The translations under genes were made by a program, and so were the position numbers. Positions 32,539 to 36,932 of a stretch of DNA of 36,932 bases are shown in pieces. The notes beneath the pieces were generated by a model. The model searched no databases. It saw only the letters and a list, made by a program, of their open reading frames with translations, and was not told where the DNA came from. This DNA comes from Roseomonas genomospecies 6 (GTDB lineage: Bacteria > Pseudomonadota > Alphaproteobacteria > Azospirillales > Azospirillaceae), in the NCBI RefSeq assembly GCF_008365375.1, contig NZ_QOKW01000041.1, positions 1 through 36,932 of the forward strand. Reading direction: 5' to 3'. The number at the start of each line of letters is the position of its first letter. The stretch's first letter is position 1.

Positions 32539-35500
32539 ATGTTCACGGTTGAAAACCGGCACATCGCCGCATTGACAGACGCGGACCTACGCACCCTCGT
32601 CGGCATGCTGTGCGAGGCCCACCTGCGCGCCGCCAATCTGCCGAAATCCGCCGTCACCTACGGCGGCGACCAGCGGGCGGCCGACGGCGGAGTCGATGTT
32701 CGAGTGGACCTGCCGCCGGATGCCGTCGTGGCCAGCTGGGTTCCACGTCCGCAAACAGTTTTCCAGGTCAAGCAGGAGAAAAACGGCCTGCCACCCACCG
32801 CGATCACCGCTGAGATGCGCCCGAAGGACGCGCCGCGCCCGCTCCTCGCCGAACTCGCCGCGAGCGGCGGAGCCTACATCATCGTCAGCGGCATGGAGAC
32901 GCTGTCAGACAGGGCTCTAGCATTGCGCCGCCGGGCGATGAGGGAGGCCATCGCCGACGTGCCCGGCACAACGGAAATGCCGCTGGACGTGTACGACGGC
33001 CACCGCATCGCCCGCTGGGCCAACGAGCACCCCGGCGTGGCTCACTGGGCTCGGCACCAGATCGGCGAGCCACTCGAAGGCTGGCGGCCGTTCGACGATT
33101 GGACAGCGACCCCGCTATCGGTGGAGAGCGAATACCTCGTGGACGATAAGGGCCGGCTGTTCGACGGTTCGGCACGCGATCCTGACGGGCTTCCCATCGT
33201 GGGGGGGCTGGAGCGGATCCGCGCCTCCCTGGCACAGCCTGGCGCGGCGGTGCGGCTGGTCGGCTTGTCGGGGATGGGCAAGACGCGGCTGGTGCAGACC
33301 CTGTTCGACGGGCGCGTCGGCGCGAACGCCCTTGATCCGGCATGGGTCGTGTACGGCGATGCCGGCATCGTGCTAGACCCGCCACCGCAGCACATGCTTG
33401 CGCGGCTGGCGCGCGATGGCCGGCGGGCGGTGCTGATCGTCGACAATTGCCTGCCGTCCCTGCACGCCACGCTCGTCGCCGAACTGCACGCCACAGCCGG
33501 CCCGGTCAGCCTGATCACGGTGGAATACGATATCGGCGACGACAACGAGCACGACAGCACCGCGGTGTTCCGACTGGAGCCCGCCTCCGACGCGGTCATT
33601 GAGCACCTGATCGCGCGAGCCCACCCTCGCCTTGCGCAGCCGGATCGCTGGCGCATCGTTGAACTAAGCGAAGGCAACGCCCGGCTGGCGCTGGCGCTGG
33701 CCGCCGCGGCGCCGCGCGGCGGCAGCGTCGCCCAGCTGTCCAAAAGCGATCTCTTCAATCGCCTGTTCCACCAACGGAACGACAAGACCGGCGACCAGGC
33801 TCTGCTGCGGGCGGCCGAGGTCTGCGCGCTGGTTTATTCCTTCGACGGCGAGACGGTGAAGGGCGAAGGTTCAGAGCTTCCACTGCTGGCGGAACTGGCC
33901 GAGCAGACGGTGACCCACCTTCACCGCCATGTGGCGACGCTACTGCGCCGGCAGCTCGTGCAGAAACGCGACCGCTGGCGCGCCGTTCTGCCGCAGGCGC
34001 TTGCCATCCATCTGGCGCGCCAAGCGCTGGAGAACATCCCGACAGCGCTTCTCCGCGCGGCTATCGAGGGCGCGCCACCGCGCCTGCTCAGGTCGTTCAC
34101 GCGGCGGGTCGGCTATCTGCACGACAGCGAGGCGGCGCAGGACATCGTTGCCGCGTGGCTGGAACCGGATGGCCGGCTGCACGACGTTGCGCGGCTGGAC
34201 AGCCATGGTTGGGACATGTTCGAGAACGTCGCCCCCGTTCGCCCGGATCTCGCCCTGAACGCCATCCAGGCCGCCGCCGACCGGGAGGGCGACGTCGCGT
34301 TCTTCGCCGCGGACCAACACCGCCGCAGCGAACTGGTGCACCTGCTACACGCCCTCGCCTACGAACCGGTGGATTTCGAGCGCGCCGCATGGCTGATGAT
34401 CCGCGCGTTGGCGACGGAAGCGCCGGACAACAACCACTATTCGGGACGGCAGAACGTCGAGGCCCTGTTTGCGCTCTATCTTTCGGGCACGCATGCCAGT
34501 CAAGCCGAGCGTCTGCGCCTGATCGACCAACTGCTGCAGCACCACGAGCCGCGTTTCAACGACATCGGCGTGATGGCGCTGGGTGCGATGCTGAACGCCG
34601 GTCACTTCAGTTCGGCGGATCGGCATTCTTTCGGTGCTCGCCAGCGGGACGACGGCTGGTGGCCGAAGACGAACGATGAACAGGCGGCATGGTTTCGTGC
34701 GGCCCTGGCCCGCGCCGCTTCTCTGGCCGCCCCCGAATCCCGGCACGCCCAATCCGTCCGCTCCATGATCGCCGATCAGTTCCGCGAACTGTGGTCGGTA
34801 CCGTTGCTGGCCGGCGATGTGGATGCCGTGATCCGCTCCATTGCAGGACACGGATTCTGGCCCGAAGCCTGGAAGGCGGTGTGCATGACCATGGCCTTCG
34901 ACCACGAGCACATGACCGCCGAGTCCCTGGCGGCACTGCGGGCATTGGAAGCGGCTCTGCGTCCGGTCAACCTTGTGCAGAAGACACGCGCCTACGTGCT
35001 GTCCGAGGGAATGGGCATCGCCGATCTCGATGACACGGAATTGATGGAGGATCTGAACGATTTTTCCGGTGCGCAGGAGCGGCTCATCGCAAAAGTCCGG
35101 GAGCTGGGGAGCGCCCTGGCGCTCGCTGATGATGCGCTGGACACCCTGTTGCCGGAACTCGTAACGGCGCAAAGCAGCACCCTTCACATCCTCGGCAGAA
35201 GCCTGGGCGAGGCGAGCCCCGACATCAATGCGCTGTGGCGCCGCTTGGTCTCTTCGTTTGCCGCCGCGCCGGCCGAGCGACGCAACGCGACCATCCTGGC
35301 CAACGTCCTAACAGCGGCCAGCGTTCGGAATGCCGCCTGGACCGATACCATCCTAGACGCCGCTGTGGCAGACCCAGTGCTGGGCCCCTGCTTCCCCTTC
35401 ATGCAGAGCGTCGTCTTTATCGGCAAGGGCGGCGTGAAGCGCCTGCAGCGTGCTCTTGAGACGGGTCTGGCCCCGATCCAAACCTACCAATCGCTCGGAT

Positions 35501-36375
35501 GGTGTGATGCGAAGGATGGGCTGTCCGATGAGGATTTCGCCGCCCTTGTGGATACGATCGCCGGGCAGCCGGGGGGCGCCGAAATGGCCTTGGAGATCCT
35601 GTTCCGCCGCCTTTACCGCAAGCGCAATGCTACGCCAGGATCCATCGGCACCACGCTGATCGCCGCAGGCCGCAACTTGCTCGGGCGTTATGATGTGGGT
35701 GGACACAGCGTCAACGAGGATTACCGCCTGTCCGAAATGGTGAAGATGTGCCTGTCGGGTCCCGATGCCGCCGATGCGGCTCGCGGTTTGTGCCGAGCCA
35801 TCGCCGGAGCGGTGCGGACATCCTGGAAGAACGCGCATGATTTCCAGGGAACGGTTTCGGTCCTGGCATCCCTGCAGCCGGTCGCCTTCCTCGACGCGTT
35901 CGTCGGCGCTGGTGAGAGCGCCGCGAAAAGCGAACTGTTCCGGTACTCCTACAGGCGGCTTCGCAATCCTCTGCTCACTGTTCCGAGAGAATCGCTGCTG
36001 GCGTGGGCGGATGCTGAGCCGGACCAGCGCTATCCGCGGCTGGCCGCGTTTCTCGGGCTGTTCGCGCATGATGCTGACGATGAAGCCGAGGGTGACGACC
36101 GGTCCCCCTCCCTGGCCGTCACCCTGCTCGACCGCGCCCCCGATAGGAACGCTATTCTGGCGGCTTTCGGCACTTCGCTGACGCCGCAGAGTTGGTCGGG
36201 CAACCTGTCCGACATTCTGGATAACCGGCGCAAGCGCTTGGGTCACCTGCTCAACCACGCCGATGCGGCCGTTAGAGCTTGGGCGGAAGAGGCTGACCGG
36301 GGGCTCGCGAAATGGGCGGACGCCGCATGCAGGTCCGAACTGGAACACGCCCGGCGCGAACGGTCCTTCGAGTAG
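32539..36375 (+). CDS. Nuclease-STAND NTPase fusion, candidate Avs-like antiphage sensor, 1278 aa
   Basis: Residues about 15-180 look like a PD-(D/E)XK nuclease of the Mrr-like kind: GGDQRAADGGVDV with Asp53, then VFQVKQ with Gln76 and Lys78 (Q-x-K variant). A P-loop NTPase follows, with Walker A VGLSGMGKTR (Lys248) and Walker B RRAVLIVDN (Asp302). A STAND-type GNARLALAL motif lies near 380-388. The remaining 850 residues are helical and repeat-like, without membrane segments. In Avs systems such a C-terminus recognises a phage protein, the NTPase oligomerises and the nuclease cuts DNA. That role is inferred here from architecture only. The gene stands alone, 70 bp after the plasmid's DnaA box, with no ribosome-binding site. 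Undamaged. Confidence 0.75.
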   Translation: MFTVENRHIAALTDADLRTLVGMLCEAHLRAANLPKSAVTYGGDQRAADGGVDVRVDLPPDAVVASWVPRPQTVFQVKQEKNGLPPTAITAEMRPKDAPRPLLAELAASGGAYIIVSGMETLSDRALALRRRAMREAIADVPGTTEMPLDVYDGHRIARWANEHPGVAHWARHQIGEPLEGWRPFDDWTATPLSVESEYLVDDKGRLFDGSARDPDGLPIVGGLERIRASLAQPGAAVRLVGLSGMGKTRLVQTLFDGRVGANALDPAWVVYGDAGIVLDPPPQHMLARLARDGRRAVLIVDNCLPSLHATLVAELHATAGPVSLITVEYDIGDDNEHDSTAVFRLEPASDAVIEHLIARAHPRLAQPDRWRIVELSEGNARLALALAAAAPRGGSVAQLSKSDLFNRLFHQRNDKTGDQALLRAAEVCALVYSFDGETVKGEGSELPLLAELAEQTVTHLHRHVATLLRRQLVQKRDRWRAVLPQALAIHLARQALENIPTALLRAAIEGAPPRLLRSFTRRVGYLHDSEAAQDIVAAWLEPDGRLHDVARLDSHGWDMFENVAPVRPDLALNAIQAAADREGDVAFFAADQHRRSELVHLLHALAYEPVDFERAAWLMIRALATEAPDNNHYSGRQNVEALFALYLSGTHASQAERLRLIDQLLQHHEPRFNDIGVMALGAMLNAGHFSSADRHSFGARQRDDGWWPKTNDEQAAWFRAALARAASLAAPESRHAQSVRSMIADQFRELWSVPLLAGDVDAVIRSIAGHGFWPEAWKAVCMTMAFDHEHMTAESLAALRALEAALRPVNLVQKTRAYVLSEGMGIADLDDTELMEDLNDFSGAQERLIAKVRELGSALALADDALDTLLPELVTAQSSTLHILGRSLGEASPDINALWRRLVSSFAAAPAERRNATILANVLTAASVRNAAWTDTILDAAVADPVLGPCFPFMQSVVFIGKGGVKRLQRALETGLAPIQTYQSLGWCDAKDGLSDEDFAALVDTIAGQPGGAEMALEILFRRLYRKRNATPGSIGTTLIAAGRNLLGRYDVGGHSVNEDYRLSEMVKMCLSGPDAADAARGLCRAIAGAVRTSWKNAHDFQGTVSVLASLQPVAFLDAFVGAGESAAKSELFRYSYRRLRNPLLTVPRESLLAWADAEPDQRYPRLAAFLGLFAHDADDEAEGDDRSPSLAVTLLDRAPDRNAILAAFGTSLTPQSWSGNLSDILDNRRKRLGHLLNHADAAVRAWAEEADRGLAKWADAACRSELEHARRERSFE

Positions 36376-36538
36376 CGCCATCGCGGCGCCGCTCCAAACC
36401 GGTCGGGCTCGCACCAGCAGGCGTTCCACGTCTTGGATGTTGCCCAACACCAGTAGGGTTTCGGGGTGCTCCTCGCCCGGCCTGGGGCGAAGAGCAGTAC
36501 GGTTGTTGGTCGGTGCCGAAGTTGCACCAACGATCTCG

Positions 36539-36688
36539 GGTTCCATTGCAAAGTTTGACGGTCGGCGCGGAGAGTTGCGGCGTCCGCGTCGTCAGGCGGC
36601 AACACCGAACAGGTTGACGATGAAGGTCGCCTGGGTAGGCATGTCGTTGGCGGGAATGGCGGCGACCTGCCCTTTGCGCACCATCGGC
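36539..36688 (-). mobile_element. IS6-family remnant B (3' end)
   Basis: The terminus GGTTCCATTGCAAAGTTTG starts at 36539. Inside it, on the minus strand, the last residues of an IS6 transposase are readable (MVRKGQVAAIPANDMPTQAT, FIVNLFGVAA, stop at 36592). The element breaks off at 36688, where a third IS6 end begins in the opposite orientation. Confidence 0.75.
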
Positions 36689-36805
36689 AGTTCCGTCGCA
36701 AAGTTTGCCCGTGGGCGGAGATCGGGTGAAGCCCGGCCCCTTTCAGCGGCTGCGGTGACACGGTGATGCGCAGCACGAAGAGCCCGTTCAAGGGTCGGCA
36801 GTTCA
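36689..36805 (+). mobile_element. IS6-family remnant C (5' end, opposite orientation)
   Basis: The terminus AGTTCCGTCGCAAAGTTTG and about 117 bp after it match remnant A almost base for base, including the first codons of the transposase (STKSPFKGRQF). The copy is cut at 36805/36806 by an IS66 end. Confidence 0.75.
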
Positions 36806-36932
36806 GTACGCATCCGGTGAGTAGCGCGGTCAGGCAGCTTTCGTCTGCTCGGGGATTGCCTTCCAGTTCCAGGGCAGGAGTTCGTGCAGGCGGGTTTGGG
36901 GCATGTCGTTGATGCGCGCCAGCACGTCGGCG
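36806..36932 (-). mobile_element. IS66-family element, tnpC end (runs off the window)
   Basis: The plus strand opens at 36806 with GTACGCATCCGGTGAG, an IS66-type terminus, followed by the 3' end of tnpC on the minus strand. It interrupts the IS6 remnant C. Its orientation is the same as that of the IS66 end at 1-126. Confidence 0.7.
36830..36932 (-). CDS. IS66 transposase TnpC, C-terminal fragment (cut by window edge)
   Basis: The visible 33 codons read ADVLARINDMPQTRLHELLP, then WNWKAIPEQTKAA and a TGA. The ADVLARI...LHELLPWNW pattern is the standard end of IS66 DDE transposases. The rest of the gene lies beyond the window. Confidence 0.8.
   Translation of the reverse strand, partial: ADVLARINDMPQTRLHELLPWNWKAIPEQTKAA

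Noticed and set aside
35353..36546. Minus-strand frame of 397 aa opposite the STAND gene
   Set aside because: Antisense shadow; the 5' part in 36376-36538 reads somewhat like protein but has no start signal or family.

Overview
The window is GC-rich plasmid DNA from an alphaproteobacterium, most likely Azospirillum or a relative. The evidence is an RPA-type (PF10134) replication initiator with iterons and a DnaA box, a KfrA-like gene, a MobA/MobL relaxase fragment, a pRiA4b ORF-3 family gene, a holdfast-anchor (HfaB/CsgG-family) operon and a very high load of insertion sequences. The organism assignment is inference; the plasmid assignment rests on visible genes and repeats.

Layout. 1-1915: end of an IS66 element inserted into a decayed IS21 element. 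2052-3068: minus-strand cluster of a 52-aa small ORF with a near-ideal Shine-Dalgarno sequence, rnk, and a small regulator-like gene. 4019-7894: XRE regulator, SulP transporter with STAS domain, membrane diguanylate cyclase. 8026-9116: IS5-family element. 9216-11633: minus-strand operon for a small curlin-like secreted protein, an HfaB/CsgG lipoprotein and a repeat-containing secreted protein, with a terminator and a candidate operator. 11940-12422: exported protein. 12470-14738: IS3 remnant and an ISL3 element with a frameshifted transposase, the latter cutting a relaxase gene (14756-15274). 15605-16225: pRiA4b ORF-3 family gene. 16233-18668: intact-looking IS21 element with a 44-bp palindrome over the istA start. 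18748-21799: winged-helix plasmid protein, frameshifted KfrA-like gene, small ORF. 22063-25914: IS1595 element, serine recombinase remnant, IS21 element lacking its istB end. 25915-26828: decayed umuC. 26872-30245: unrecognised two-gene operon (837 and 272 aa). 30603-36805: IS6-family remnants on both sides of a 5.6-kb segment that holds the replicon (repA, iterons, DnaA box) and a 1278-aa protein. 36806-36932: end of an IS66 element.

The best candidate for an undescribed system is the 1278-aa protein at 32539-36375. An N-terminal PD-(D/E)XK-like nuclease region is fused to a STAND-type P-loop NTPase and a long C-terminal helical region. This is the architecture of Avs-like antiphage sensors, here next to the plasmid origin and possibly made from a leaderless mRNA. 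Second is the two-gene operon at 26872-30245, whose products match no family I recognise. Third is the holdfast/curli-like secretion operon carried on mobile DNA. Most of the rest is insertion-sequence traffic that has broken relaxase, umuC, recombinase and perhaps kfrA.
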